Source: Verrucomicrobiota bacterium (lineage in GTDB: Bacteria; Verrucomicrobiota; Verrucomicrobiia; Palsa-1439). Taken from it: a DNA stretch of 43,493 nucleotides. This document shows positions 17,939 to 26,102 of this stretch, piece by piece. Position numbers and translations under genes: made by a program. The notes under the pieces are model-generated. The model saw only the letters and a program-made list of their open reading frames with translations. It was not told where the DNA came from and ran no database searches. The stretch covers positions 30,636 to 74,128 of the forward strand of contig PLTX01000093.1 of NCBI GenBank assembly GCA_003164675.1, given 5' to 3'. How positions within the stretch are numbered: the stretch's first letter is position 1; each line of letters starts with the position of its first letter.

Positions 17939-18802
17939 TTATTTCTTCGATGCGTGCTTTTGGAGGAGGAGTCCCAATTTTTTGCGGGCGGCCGGGGGTA
18001 TGGCTTTCGGGCTGGTCATGATGGCGGAGGCGAGCGCGTGACGGCAGGCGCAATCGGCTTCGGGGTCGAGCGCGGCGGAGGCGAGGCGAACGATCTCCTG
18101 GGCGGTCGCCGAGTTTTTGGCGAGGTTGGCGACGACCATTTCGACGGTGACGGCTTCGCGGTCTTCGTGCCAGCAATCGTAGTCGGTGACCATGGCGAGG
18201 GTGGCGTAGCAGATCTCGGCTTCGCGGGCGCACCGGGCCTCGCCGTAGTTGGTCATGCCGACGACGTCCCATTCCATGCGGCGATGGAAGTGGGATTCGG
18301 CGCGGGTGGAGAACGCCGGGCCTTCCATGTTCACGTAGGTGCCGCCGTCGTGGACGGTGGCGCCGGCGCGTCGGGCGCAGTCGACGAGGATGTGACGGAG
18401 GCGGTTGCAGATCGGGTCGGCAAACGCGATGTGGGCCACGACGCCATTGCCGAAGAAGGTGAAGTCCGCGCTGCGTTTGGTGCGGTCGATGAACTGGTCG
18501 ATGGCGACGATGTCGGTCGGTTTGTACTGTTCCTTGAGCGAGCCGACGGCGCTGACGCTGATGATGTGGCTGACGCCGAGTTTTTTCATGCCGTAGATGT
18601 TGGCCCGGTGGTTCAGCTCGCTGGGCAGGATTTTGTGGCCACGTCCGTGACGGGGGAGGAACACGAGGTCGCGGTCGGCGATGCGCCCCGTGAGATAGTG
18701 GTCTGAGGGTTTGCCGAACGGGGTGGTCAGACGAATCCAGCGTTTCTGCTGGATGGTTTCCATTTCGTAAAGTCCGCTGCCGCCGATGACGCCGATTTTC
18801 AT
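17939..18802 (-). CDS. mtnP: S-methyl-5'-thioadenosine phosphorylase
   Basis: Phosphorolyses methylthioadenosine to adenine and methylthioribose-1-phosphate in methionine salvage. 287 aa from the ATG at 18802, which gives the canonical MKIGVIGGSGLYEM; the frame is open to 18889 but that extension is not family-like. Motifs: GGSG phosphate loop, FLPRHGRGHKILPSELNHRA, NMEGPAFSTRAES and VTDYDCWHED near the purine site. The Met at the NMEGPAFSTRAES site and the ASP-type C-terminal region fit MTAP rather than a purine nucleoside phosphorylase. It stands alone between the repeat-rich spacer and the flotillin operon. Confidence 0.93.
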   Translation of the reverse strand: MKIGVIGGSGLYEMETIQQKRWIRLTTPFGKPSDHYLTGRIADRDLVFLPRHGRGHKILPSELNHRANIYGMKKLGVSHIISVSAVGSLKEQYKPTDIVAIDQFIDRTKRSADFTFFGNGVVAHIAFADPICNRLRHILVDCARRAGATVHDGGTYVNMEGPAFSTRAESHFHRRMEWDVVGMTNYGEARCAREAEICYATLAMVTDYDCWHEDREAVTVEMVVANLAKNSATAQEIVRLASAALDPEADCACRHALASAIMTSPKAIPPAARKKLGLLLQKHASKK

Positions 18803-18971
18803 TCGTGCCGTGGTGTGTGGACGGGGATATGGGTGCGTTGCATTCCTTTCCGAATAGATAATTCGAGGGCGAAGGGCAAGAGGATTCACATCAGGCGCGC
18901 CGATGCGATCAGGGCGGGCGGGCGGGCGTCAGGGGCGAATCAGGTGAAAGGACGAAACATTCCGAGACCCG

Positions 18972-19556
18972 CTACATCAATTCGGCCCGGGGCGGACCGA
19001 TGATTTCGTAGGCGACAATGATGTTGCGGATGTTCTGCCGGTCGCGGAGTGCGTCGGTCCACTGTGATGCGCGCGATAATTGCGCGGGTGCCGGAGCATC
19101 CGCAAACGTTTGCTTGTGAGCGGGCGCCTCCGAGGTTGAGGGAACTGGCGGCGGCGGAGCTGATTCGGCCCTGGCGATGGGCGAGGCCGGCACCGAATGC
19201 GATGGCAGAGGCGGTGGCGCCGCCGGCTGCGGTCTTCGGCCCATTTTTTCTACGGCCCGACGAATGTCGTCCGCGCCGACTTTTCGCCCGGCGGGTATCG
19301 GTACCGGAGCGGACTTTGGCGTGAGACGCCGCGTTGCGGGCGGGGCCGCGCGAGGCACACGAGGCATCGGCACAGTCGCCGGGCGTGGTTGTGGCCGCGA
19401 AACCGGCGGCTTCGGCGGGACTGGTGGCGGAGCGTCATCCGGTTCTGGCGACTGGCTCTCCTTGGACTCTTGCAGTTTGCTCCAGCCCTTGGCGAGGCTG
19501 ATCATCATGAAGATGATCAGCCAAATCAGCACACCGCTGTCGGCGAATTTCACCAT
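18972..19556 (-). CDS. Proline-rich single-pass membrane protein of the flotillin operon
   Basis: 194 aa, no named family. An N-terminal hydrophobic helix (VLIWLIIFMMISLAKGW) is followed by a long Pro/Ala/Arg-rich disordered region (residues 35-155) and a short conserved-looking C-terminal helix (ASQWTDALRDRQNIRNIIV, then AYEIIGPPRA). The ATG is 1 bp after the floA stop, so it is translationally coupled. The proline-rich linker could carry the C-terminal motif away from the membrane to a partner; FloA/NfeD partnership is inferred from coupling only. Confidence 0.8.
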   Translation of the reverse strand: MVKFADSGVLIWLIIFMMISLAKGWSKLQESKESQSPEPDDAPPPVPPKPPVSRPQPRPATVPMPRVPRAAPPATRRLTPKSAPVPIPAGRKVGADDIRRAVEKMGRRPQPAAPPPLPSHSVPASPIARAESAPPPPVPSTSEAPAHKQTFADAPAPAQLSRASQWTDALRDRQNIRNIIVAYEIIGPPRAELM

Positions 19557-19557
19557 G

Positions 19558-20586
19558 CTAGCTGGCCGGCCCGGACTTGCTGACGTCCTCTCCCGAGATG
19601 GACTGGCGCATACGCGTGTCGGCCTGGATATTTTGCATGCGGTAGTAATCCATCACACCGAGGTGTCCGCTGCGGAACGCCTCGGCCATCGCCAGCGGAA
19701 CCTGAGCTTCGGCTTCAACGACTTTCGCGCGCATCTCCTGGGTTCTTGCTTTCATTTCCTGTTCGTTGGCGACGGCGAGGGCGCGGCGTGTCTCGGCGGC
19801 CGCTTGCGCGATTTGTTTGTTCGCATCCGCCTGCTCGGCCTGCAACCGCGCGCCGATGTTGTCGCCGACGTCCACGTCCGCGATGTCGATGGACATGATC
19901 CCGAACGCCGTGCTGGCGTCGAGGCCCTTTTCCAACACGCGTTTGGAGATCGTGTCCGGGTTTTCGAGAACGTCCTTGTACGATTCCGCCGAGCCGATGG
20001 CGGTGACGATGCCTTCGCCCACGCGGGCAATGATGGTTTCCTCCGTGGCGCCGCCGACGAACCGATCGAGATGGGTGCGGACGGTCACGCGCGCCTTGAC
20101 CTGAAGTTGGATGCCGTCCTTGGCAACGGCGGCGATGGTTTGCTTGCCGCTGGCGGGATTGGGGCAATCGATGACTTTGGGATTCACCGAGGTCATGACA
20201 GCCTCGAATACGCTCTTGCCGGACTGGTGTGTCGCGAGGTCGATCGCGGCGGCCTGGTTGAAGCCGAGGTTGAGATTCGCCTTCTCGGCGGCAATGAGCG
20301 CGCGGACGACCTGGTTCACGTCGCCGCCGGCGAGGTAATGCGCTTCCAGTTGGTCGGTGGTGAGCGGCAACCCCGCTTTCACCGCGGTGATGCGGCTTTG
20401 GACGACGAGCCCGATTGGTACGCGGCGCAGTCTCATGCTGAGCAGCGTCAGGAACGATACCGGCGCGCCCGTCATGCGGGCCTGTATCCAGATGTTGACG
20501 AACGAGATGACCACGAAAAAGACGATCAGAAAGACGACGGCGACGACCAAGCCGAGCACTATTAGAATAATCTGGCCAACATCCAT
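19558..20586 (-). CDS. floA: Flotillin-like protein FloA (SPFH domain)
   Basis: Membrane-microdomain scaffold. 342 aa: an N-terminal re-entrant or transmembrane hydrophobic stretch (residues 5-33), an SPFH/PHB domain ([35 protein letters not shown]), then an Ala/Glu/Gln-rich coiled coil (about 240-310, [20 protein letters not shown]) and a short C-terminal tail. Length and order match the FloA/YqfA group of about 330 aa. GGAGA sits 7 nt before the ATG. It lies third in the order NfeD-protease, short NfeD, FloA, Pro-rich protein, a known linkage of SPFH and NfeD proteins. Confidence 0.95.
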   Translation of the reverse strand: MDVGQIILIVLGLVVAVVFLIVFFVVISFVNIWIQARMTGAPVSFLTLLSMRLRRVPIGLVVQSRITAVKAGLPLTTDQLEAHYLAGGDVNQVVRALIAAEKANLNLGFNQAAAIDLATHQSGKSVFEAVMTSVNPKVIDCPNPASGKQTIAAVAKDGIQLQVKARVTVRTHLDRFVGGATEETIIARVGEGIVTAIGSAESYKDVLENPDTISKRVLEKGLDASTAFGIMSIDIADVDVGDNIGARLQAEQADANKQIAQAAAETRRALAVANEQEMKARTQEMRAKVVEAEAQVPLAMAEAFRSGHLGVMDYYRMQNIQADTRMRQSISGEDVSKSGPAS

Positions 20587-20601
20587 GATTGTGTCTCCTT
20601 A

Positions 20602-21084
20602 TTAACCAATTTTCCTTACCACGAGTCGATTTTCATTTACCGCAATGATCTTGATGCGGCTGCCGCTCTCGATCACGCCTGATTCGGCGACGACATCCAG
20701 TCGCTGGCCGTCAATCAAAGCGGCTCCCGCCGGCCGCAGGGGGGTATGCGCCACGCCTTCACGACCAATCCAGTCGTTGGCCTGCGGCGACTGGGCCCGC
20801 ACGCCTGTTTGCGTCTCGGACAAAATCATCTTTCGTCCGGGGCGGGTCCGCGGAAAATACTTGATGGACGCGTAGCTCACGCCGAATCCCAGCGCCGCTT
20901 CCGTGCAGAACAGCAGGATCGTCTCGTTCACACTGCCGGTCGCGCCGTACCCGATCAGGGTCGCGGTCAGCAGGAGCACCACGCCGACGCCGGCCAGCAC
21001 GAGGCTCGGCAGATAGAAATCGACGGCAATGAGCATGAGCCCCACCACGGTAAAAATGATAATCGTCGTCCAGCCCATAGCCAC
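20602..21084 (-). CDS. Short NfeD-family membrane protein
   Basis: 160 aa. Two or three transmembrane segments (residues 6-24, 28-47, 56-70) are followed by a C-terminal OB-fold NfeD domain (DWIGREGVAHTPLRPAGAAL, then a beta-rich end IKIIAVNENRLVVRKIG). It has no protease domain, so it is the short NfeD form that accompanies SPFH proteins. The GTG at 21084 is 3 nt after the upstream stop; ATG 21078 is an equally reasonable start. It is coupled to the long NfeD gene and lies 15 bp before floA. Confidence 0.9.
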   Translation of the reverse strand: MAMGWTTIIIFTVVGLMLIAVDFYLPSLVLAGVGVVLLLTATLIGYGATGSVNETILLFCTEAALGFGVSYASIKYFPRTRPGRKMILSETQTGVRAQSPQANDWIGREGVAHTPLRPAGAALIDGQRLDVVAESGVIESGSRIKIIAVNENRLVVRKIG

Positions 21085-21087
21085 CGG

Positions 21088-22530
21088 TTACGCCACGCGC
21101 TTCACCACCACCCGACTGCCCTGCACTTCCACAATCGTGATGGGTTTGCCCCGCTCGACCAAATCGCCTTCGGTCACGACATCGACCAATTGATCGCCAA
21201 ACCGTCCTTTGCCCGAGGGACGCAGATTCGTTTCGGCGACGCCCGTCGAGCCGAGCAGCGCCCGGGCGGGGCCCGAACTGGTCGTGTACCCTTCGGCTGC
21301 GCTCGTGGCCGCGGACAATTCCATTTTCTTGAACAAGGTGCTTTTCGGCAGCCAGCGGGCGAGCAGCATGGCGCCGATCATCGCGCCGATCATGGCTCCG
21401 AAGACCTTGGCGAGCGGGATTTGCACCTGCCCCCAACTCGGCAAGATCGGGTCGTTCGGAAGACGGCCGGTCATCGCCAGCACCAGCGCGGCCATCACGG
21501 CAATGGTGCCCAGGGCCGCCGAGACAAAATGGCCGGGAAACAGGAAGAACTCCAGCGCCAGCAGCGCCAGCCCGAAGACAAACAGCGCGATCTCCTCCCA
21601 GCCGGCGAATCCCGCCACGAAATAGCCGAGGAAATAGATGGCGAAACAAATCACCGCGACGATGGCAGGCAACGCCATGCCGGGATGGGACAATTCGATG
21701 TATAACGCCAGGAACCCGACGAGAATCAGCAGCGGGGAAATCGCGGTAATCCAGCGGGCCAGTTGCTCGAAGCCGTAGGGCGAGACCTGGAACGTGCTGG
21801 CGTCCTTCAGGCCGACTTTCTCCAGCAATTCGTCGACCGACTTCACCGTTCCGGATGACAGCAACGGTTTCAACGGGTTGCCATATTTGTGGGCCGCTTC
21901 TTCATTGGTCAGCGTGAGCAGTTTGCCCTTCGGGGTGATCTCTTTGTTGTCGATGGTCAATCCGCGGTCGGCGTCCACCATGGCCTCGAACACGTCCGGG
22001 TTGTAGCCTTTCTCCTGCGCCGTGGCGCGGATGCGCGCGCGCATGGCGGAGGTGAGCTTTTCCTCGTAACTCTTGGGTAACTCTTGCACGCCGGATTCAC
22101 CGAGCATGACCGGCGTGGCCGCGCCAATGACGCTGCCCGGTGACATGAAGATTTTGTCGGTGGCGGCGGCGATGTAGGCGCCGGCGGAATACGCCTTGTC
22201 GTTGACGAACGTGTAGGTTTTCATCGGGGCGCTTTCAAGCAGCCGAATGATGTCCTCGGTCGCATCGACGCGCCCGCCGTTCGTCTGCATGTCGAGCACC
22301 AGTGCCGCGGCCTTCTTTTCCTCGGCATCGCGCAGGCCGCGCCGTATCAGGTACACCGTGTTGCGCGTGATATCCTCGTGAATGGTCAGCACACAGACGG
22401 TTTTGGAAGAAGCCTCCTCCGCCCGCGACGTCGTGCCCGCCGCACCGAAAACGACAAACGCCAGCGCAGCCAACACCGCTGCACGTATTGCGATCTTTAC
22501 GTCTCGACAATTCGCCTGCCTCATTGACAT
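21088..22530 (-). CDS. Long NfeD protein with ClpP-like serine protease domain
   Basis: 480 aa. The start is at ATG 22530 because GAGGGAG lies about 9 nt upstream and a signal peptide follows (IAIRAAVLAALAFVVFGAAG, then TTSRAEE). The periplasmic protease domain (residues about 40-240) has the ClpP-like order: VLDMQTNGGRVDA, then KAYSAGAYIAAATDKIFM with the candidate nucleophile serine in SAGAY, and a conserved PGSVIGAATPV. Five or so membrane helices follow (260-400), then a C-terminal OB-fold NfeD domain. It is the first gene of the microdomain operon. Family members cleave membrane-associated substrates such as stomatin-type proteins. Confidence 0.92.
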   Translation of the reverse strand: MSMRQANCRDVKIAIRAAVLAALAFVVFGAAGTTSRAEEASSKTVCVLTIHEDITRNTVYLIRRGLRDAEEKKAAALVLDMQTNGGRVDATEDIIRLLESAPMKTYTFVNDKAYSAGAYIAAATDKIFMSPGSVIGAATPVMLGESGVQELPKSYEEKLTSAMRARIRATAQEKGYNPDVFEAMVDADRGLTIDNKEITPKGKLLTLTNEEAAHKYGNPLKPLLSSGTVKSVDELLEKVGLKDASTFQVSPYGFEQLARWITAISPLLILVGFLALYIELSHPGMALPAIVAVICFAIYFLGYFVAGFAGWEEIALFVFGLALLALEFFLFPGHFVSAALGTIAVMAALVLAMTGRLPNDPILPSWGQVQIPLAKVFGAMIGAMIGAMLLARWLPKSTLFKKMELSAATSAAEGYTTSSGPARALLGSTGVAETNLRPSGKGRFGDQLVDVVTEGDLVERGKPITIVEVQGSRVVVKRVA

Positions 22531-22712
22531 CGCGTGATCTCCCTCGGCGTATCGTGCTACAACCAGCCACTCAGCGCCACTACAAAAGCGCAGCCCCTTT
22601 GTAATCACCGAAGCGTCCGCTTTGGTATGGGTACGACTCCAACGGAAGTGTGAGGAAGATTACCGTTTCCCGTTCGCCTTCGGTGGGCCGTGCGGGTATA
22701 AATGCAGCGGGT

Positions 22713-23819
22713 ATGAAGCGAGCGGAACTTCTGGATTTGGCGGGACGGGTGTTGCGGTTGCCGACGGCGCCGTACCACGAGCATGCGGTGCGGAACTTTG
22801 TCATTCGCTATTGCCGCGAACTTGGGGTGTGCGTGGAATCTGATCGGGTGGGCAATGTGATTGCGAAACAGCACCGACCAAGATCGAGTACGCCTGCGCC
22901 ACTTGTGTTCGTGGCGCACATGGATCATCCAGGATTCGAGATGCTGGACGGCAGGCGGGCGGAATTTCTGGGCGGCGTGCCGAAGGAGATGTTGGCGAAG
23001 GGGGGCAAGGTGCGGGTTTACACCTCAGAAAACCGTGTCCAAGGGCAGCTATCCAGCGTGAAGGCCACCATTCGGCGGTTCGACGGGTCGGGATGGCCGA
23101 AGCGGAAGATTGTCGGGCTGACGGTGGAGGGCGCGGTGCGCAAAGGCGATTTGGGGATGTGGGATGTGCCGGCATTTCGGGTGTCGGGCGACCAACTCCA
23201 GGCAACGGCAATTGACGACGTGCTTGGATCGGTCGTGATGCTGGCGACCTTGACGGAGGCCGCGCGGCGGAAGCTGGGGACGAATTTGTGGTGCGTGTTC
23301 ACGCGCGCGGAAGAAGTCGGCTTCCCTGGAGTGATGGCGGTCATTCAATCGAAGAAGATTCCGAAGAGCGCGCTGGTGGTGTCCATCGAGATGAGCAAAG
23401 AGCGTCCGTGGGCGCGCATCGGCGACGGCCCGGTCGTGCGGGTAGGGGACCGCGCGTCGATTTTCGATCCGGCGGCATCGGCGTTTCTGTGGCGGGCGGC
23501 GGAGCGATGTCGCGCCAACGAATCAACGTTTCGCGCCCAGCGTTGTCTCATGGATGGCGGGACATGCGAGGCGACGGCGTTCGTGGGTTTCGGTTATCGG
23601 GCGGGCGGGTTATGTCTGCCGCTGGGCAACTACCACAACATCGGCCCGAGGCGGCGGCCCCGGGCCGAGTACGTGAGCGTGAGCGACCTGGAGCAATTGG
23701 TGAGACTGACCGTGGCGGCCGCGGCGGAATGGCGGGTGAGCGGCGCGACGAATACGATGTTGCGGCGTGAGGTGGTTTCGATTGCGCGGACCGCGCCGCG
23801 GAAATTGACGAGGATATGA
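22713..23819 (+). CDS. M42-family metallopeptidase/glutamyl aminopeptidase-like
   Basis: Predicted cytoplasmic dinuclear-zinc aminopeptidase. 368 aa from ATG 22713; the open frame to 22650 has no family-like sequence. Metal and catalytic positions are in order: FVAHMDHPGF (H69, D71), ATAIDDVLGSV (bridging Asp), TRAEEVGFPG (catalytic Glu pair), VVSIEMSKE, and LPLGNYHNIG (C-terminal His). That pattern matches M42/FrvX, though the protein diverges from characterised members. It is divergent from the NfeD operon (182 bp spacer, no clear promoter on either side). Its stop overlaps the next ATG (ATGA). Confidence 0.85.
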   Translation: MKRAELLDLAGRVLRLPTAPYHEHAVRNFVIRYCRELGVCVESDRVGNVIAKQHRPRSSTPAPLVFVAHMDHPGFEMLDGRRAEFLGGVPKEMLAKGGKVRVYTSENRVQGQLSSVKATIRRFDGSGWPKRKIVGLTVEGAVRKGDLGMWDVPAFRVSGDQLQATAIDDVLGSVVMLATLTEAARRKLGTNLWCVFTRAEEVGFPGVMAVIQSKKIPKSALVVSIEMSKERPWARIGDGPVVRVGDRASIFDPAASAFLWRAAERCRANESTFRAQRCLMDGGTCEATAFVGFGYRAGGLCLPLGNYHNIGPRRRPRAEYVSVSDLEQLVRLTVAAAAEWRVSGATNTMLRREVVSIARTAPRKLTRI

Positions 23820-24994
23820 GTCGACCAACGATCTGTGTGGTCGTGGGGCTGGTTCTGCTTGCCGCCATGGCGGGCGCGCGCGCGGGCACGGAGCCGACGC
23901 CGTCGCAACAGGTTCCATCGACCCAACCCGTGGTTCAAGCTGCGACACCGGCGACGACGCTCACACCCGACCAGGCGGCACAAGGCCAGTTCAATCTCGG
24001 GGTGGAGTTGATGCGCGAGCGCAAGTTTGCCGGGGCGGCGCAGGCGTTTGAGCGGGCGACCAGCGCGCGCACGAATTTTCCCGAGGCGTACAATAACTGG
24101 GGCGTCTCACTCGTGCAGCTTGGCAAGCAGGCGTTCAACCAGACGCAGCAGTTGCAGGATTTCCAGGCGGCGGCGGAAAAATTCAGCAAGGGTGCCGAGC
24201 AGAAACCCGACGTCAAACCCACGTATATCCTGTGGAGCGAAACGCTGTTGCTCATCGGCGATTTGCCCGTGGACTCGCGGACACGATTGGCGTGTTACCA
24301 GGGCGCGGTGGAAAAATGCCGCAAGGCGGCGGAACTCGCTCCCAACGATTGGGATTCGTACAACAAGTGGGCGGTAATTCTCTCGACGAAACTCCCCGAG
24401 TACGCGGTGAACGACCAGGCACGGTTTGCCCTCTACGAGGAAGCGGCTTCGTTGTACGCGAAAGCCGCCGACCGCGCGCGGTTCAGCAGCGAAGTCGGTC
24501 CGGTGTGCGCGAATTGGGCGGGCGTCCTGGTCCAGGCGGCGCATGTTTCGTCGAATCGGGAAGTGAAGGTGAGGTTGTTGCGGGAGTCGCTTGAGAAATT
24601 TGACCGGTCGGCGAAGGTGCAACCCAACGCGGCCGGCACGTACGCGATGTGGGGGAGTGCGTTGATCGACCTGGGCAAAATGAGCCATATGCGCAACGAT
24701 TTCCGCGACGCCGCGGAGAAGCTGAATACGAGTCTGGAGCTTCGACCGGATGACCCGGGTGCACTGTACAATCTCGCCCGAGCGTACGCGTTGCTGGATC
24801 AGCCGGTGTTGGCGGTGGAGAACCTGAAAAAGTGTTTTGCCGCCGACCCCGCGCAAGCATATCGACAATCGGCAACGCAGGATGCCGACCTCGCCGGGTT
24901 GCGCGGGGACACGGATTTCGACGAGCTGATTGGACGGACGCCGCCGCACGGCGCGCCGACGTACACCCCCCACCTGAGCGACTCGCCGCAATGA
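23816..24994 (+). CDS. Secreted tetratricopeptide-repeat protein
   Basis: 392 aa. A signal peptide at the N-terminus (ICVVVGLVLLAAMAGARA) is followed by a Thr/Pro-rich linker and then repeated helical pairs from residue 50 to the end, with TPR-like words (FNLGVELMRERKFAGAAQAF, AYNNWGVSLVQLG, ALYNLARAYALLDQPVLAVE). It starts in an ATGA overlap with the peptidase gene, so it is translationally coupled. It is probably a periplasmic scaffold; no partner can be named. A weak terminator-like hairpin follows. Confidence 0.85.
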   Translation: MSRPTICVVVGLVLLAAMAGARAGTEPTPSQQVPSTQPVVQAATPATTLTPDQAAQGQFNLGVELMRERKFAGAAQAFERATSARTNFPEAYNNWGVSLVQLGKQAFNQTQQLQDFQAAAEKFSKGAEQKPDVKPTYILWSETLLLIGDLPVDSRTRLACYQGAVEKCRKAAELAPNDWDSYNKWAVILSTKLPEYAVNDQARFALYEEAASLYAKAADRARFSSEVGPVCANWAGVLVQAAHVSSNREVKVRLLRESLEKFDRSAKVQPNAAGTYAMWGSALIDLGKMSHMRNDFRDAAEKLNTSLELRPDDPGALYNLARAYALLDQPVLAVENLKKCFAADPAQAYRQSATQDADLAGLRGDTDFDELIGRTPPHGAPTYTPHLSDSPQ

Positions 24995-25019
24995 ACAACG
25001 AGTAATGGGCAAAACGTAG

Positions 25020-25055
25020 CTGCTGGCTTTCCCGGCAGAAATTGCGCGTTTTTTT
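25020..25055 (+). terminator. Possible terminator after the TPR gene
   Basis: CTGCTGG, 5-nt loop, CCGGCAG (one G-T pair) at 25020-25038, then seven T at 25049-25055. The 10-nt gap between stem and T-run is longer than in a classical intrinsic terminator. The position, 26 bp after a stop and before a new promoter, supports it. Confidence 0.35.
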
Positions 25056-25202
25056 GCAGCAACGCAGGCCGCGTGGGTTCAGTAGGGAGTGGTTACCACT
25101 TATGGCACTCATTATCAGGTGGTTAACATACCATGGGAGCTATGGATTCATGAGCTGGTGACAAGTGGATTTGGGGGTAGCGACCGAAATGCCGGCGGGC
25201 GC

Positions 25203-25231
25203 TTGACAAAGGACAGGTTCGGCTACATGAT
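25203..25231 (+). promoter_or_regulatory. Sigma70-like promoter for the exopolysaccharide locus
   Basis: A perfect TTGACA at 25203-25208 and CATGAT (4 of 6 to TATAAT) at 25226-25231 with a 17-nt spacer. Transcription would begin near 25238 and give a leader of about 300 nt before the antiterminator gene. No other strong promoter is visible in the spacer. Confidence 0.45.
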
Positions 25232-25286
25232 ACATACCAATGTGTGTGAGGGTGGGAGTCGTTTAGGTGGCAGAAGAGTAGTCACT

Positions 25287-25331
25287 CAGGGCTGGTGCCT
25301 CTTCTCAGAACCAGTAACAAACGGTAGCGTG
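25287..25331 (+). promoter_or_regulatory. JUMPstart/ops-like element
   Basis: The 3' end is AACGGTAGCGTG (25320-25331), matching 10 of 12 bases of the enterobacterial ops element GGCGGTAGCGTG. Upstream, CAGGGCTGGTGCC (25287-25299) and AACCAG (25309-25314) resemble other parts of the JUMPstart consensus, with CTGGT/ACCAG able to pair. It would lie about 80-95 nt into the transcript, before an RfaH-type gene and a polysaccharide operon, as in known systems. A second GGTAGCG word is at 25175-25181, upstream of the promoter. Recruitment of the antiterminator is inference. Confidence 0.45.
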
Positions 25332-25357
25332 TAACCTCAGGGAAGAAAGGGAAAAGG

Positions 25358-25420
25358 ATGAGGGGCTGCGACTGGAACGGTGCGGCTGTTTCTGCGAGAG
25401 CCAGTAAGCTCAACGGCTAG
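25358..25420 (+). CDS. Possible 20-codon leader peptide
   Basis: ATG at 25358 after AAAGGGAAAAGG encodes MRGCDWNGAAVSARASKLNG and stops at TAG 25418-25420. The stop lies inside the perfect palindrome AACGGCTAGCCGTT (25412-25425), so ribosome position could affect that hairpin. There is no run of one regulatory amino acid. The evidence is the ribosome-binding-like tract and the overlap with the palindrome only. Confidence 0.2.
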   Translation: MRGCDWNGAAVSARASKLNG

Positions 25421-25538
25421 CCGTTCAATTACAAATTACATCTGGTCCTTGCGGGGGCTGGTGTTTTTTTTCAGCCGATCCCCGTCAACAAGGCGTGAGT
25501 CATTTGGGTCGGATAGGGACGCACTCGGGCGAGAGAGC

Positions 25539-26102
25539 ATGCAAACGATTATTCCATCTTGGTATTGTGCACGGACCAAACCGAAGCACGACCACATTGC
25601 GGCTGCCAACGTCAGGAAAAACCTTGGTTTGGAGGTTTTTCACCCGCAGCTGCGAGTGGAACGGGCGACCAAGCGCGGCGTGGTGCGGGTGGTAGAACCA
25701 CTTTTCCCTTGCTACATCTTCGTGCGTTGCTTGCTCGATGAAAGCCTGAACGATATTCAGTACACCGCCGGAGTCAGTTCCCTGCTGCGATTTGGGAATG
25801 GGATTCCCACGGTGGCCGATTCGGTGGTCGAGGAGTTGCAGGAGTGCTTCGAGTCGACCGAGCCGATGACGGTGCAGGATCACCTTTCGCCAGGATCGGA
25901 AGTGGTGATGGCCGATGGCGCCTTTGCGGGCATGAGCGCGGTGGTGCTGCGGTTGTTGCCGGCGAGACGGCGTGTGCAGGTCCTGTTGGATTTTTTGGGA
26001 CGGCCGACGCCGGTGGAGATTCCTCGTGCGTCGATTACGATCGAGAGGGATTCCATGGCTGATCGGGTGCCTTTGTTGGCAGCGTCGTATTTGTTGGTGT
26101 GA
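25539..26102 (+). CDS. RfaH/UpxY-type transcription antiterminator (paralogue 2)
   Basis: 187 aa specialised NusG paralogue at the head of the exopolysaccharide locus. The NGN domain has SWYCARTKPKHDHIAAANV, FHPQLRVERAT and the RfaH-like VEPLFPCYIFVR. The KOW domain has SPGSEVVMADGAFAGMSAVV. ATG 25539 gives the usual short N-terminus and has GAGAG just upstream; the frame is open to 25380 through leader DNA. Family members bind a leader element or its hairpin and suppress pausing and Rho termination in long polysaccharide operons. The ops-like element about 210 bp upstream fits this. Confidence 0.9.
   Translation: MQTIIPSWYCARTKPKHDHIAAANVRKNLGLEVFHPQLRVERATKRGVVRVVEPLFPCYIFVRCLLDESLNDIQYTAGVSSLLRFGNGIPTVADSVVEELQECFESTEPMTVQDHLSPGSEVVMADGAFAGMSAVVLRLLPARRRVQVLLDFLGRPTPVEIPRASITIERDSMADRVPLLAASYLLV

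Larger units (their letters stand above)
24995..25538. other. 544-bp non-coding leader before the exopolysaccharide locus
   Basis: No credible gene longer than a leader peptide. It holds a weak terminator, a sigma70-like promoter, two GGTAGCG words (one inside a JUMPstart-like block), a possible 20-codon leader ORF, a 14-bp palindrome (25412-25425) and a GC-rich stem around a run of eight T (25464-25471). An 81-codon open frame through 25089-25334 crosses the promoter and is treated as chance. Confidence 0.65.

Noticed and set aside
17855..18706. 283-codon plus-strand open frame
   Set aside because: Antisense to mtnP; Gly/Asp/Val-rich shadow composition.
19177..20565. 462-codon plus-strand open frame
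   Set aside because: Antisense to floA and the proline-rich gene; Asp/Gly/His-rich shadow with no family pattern.
22531..22712. Divergent promoter pair between NfeD operon and M42 gene
   Set aside because: TATAAA-like and TTGTAG-like words exist but no pair with acceptable spacing and match on either strand.
25089..25334. 81-codon frame upstream of the antiterminator
   Set aside because: Crosses the predicted promoter and ops-like element; no domain and no ribosome-binding site.
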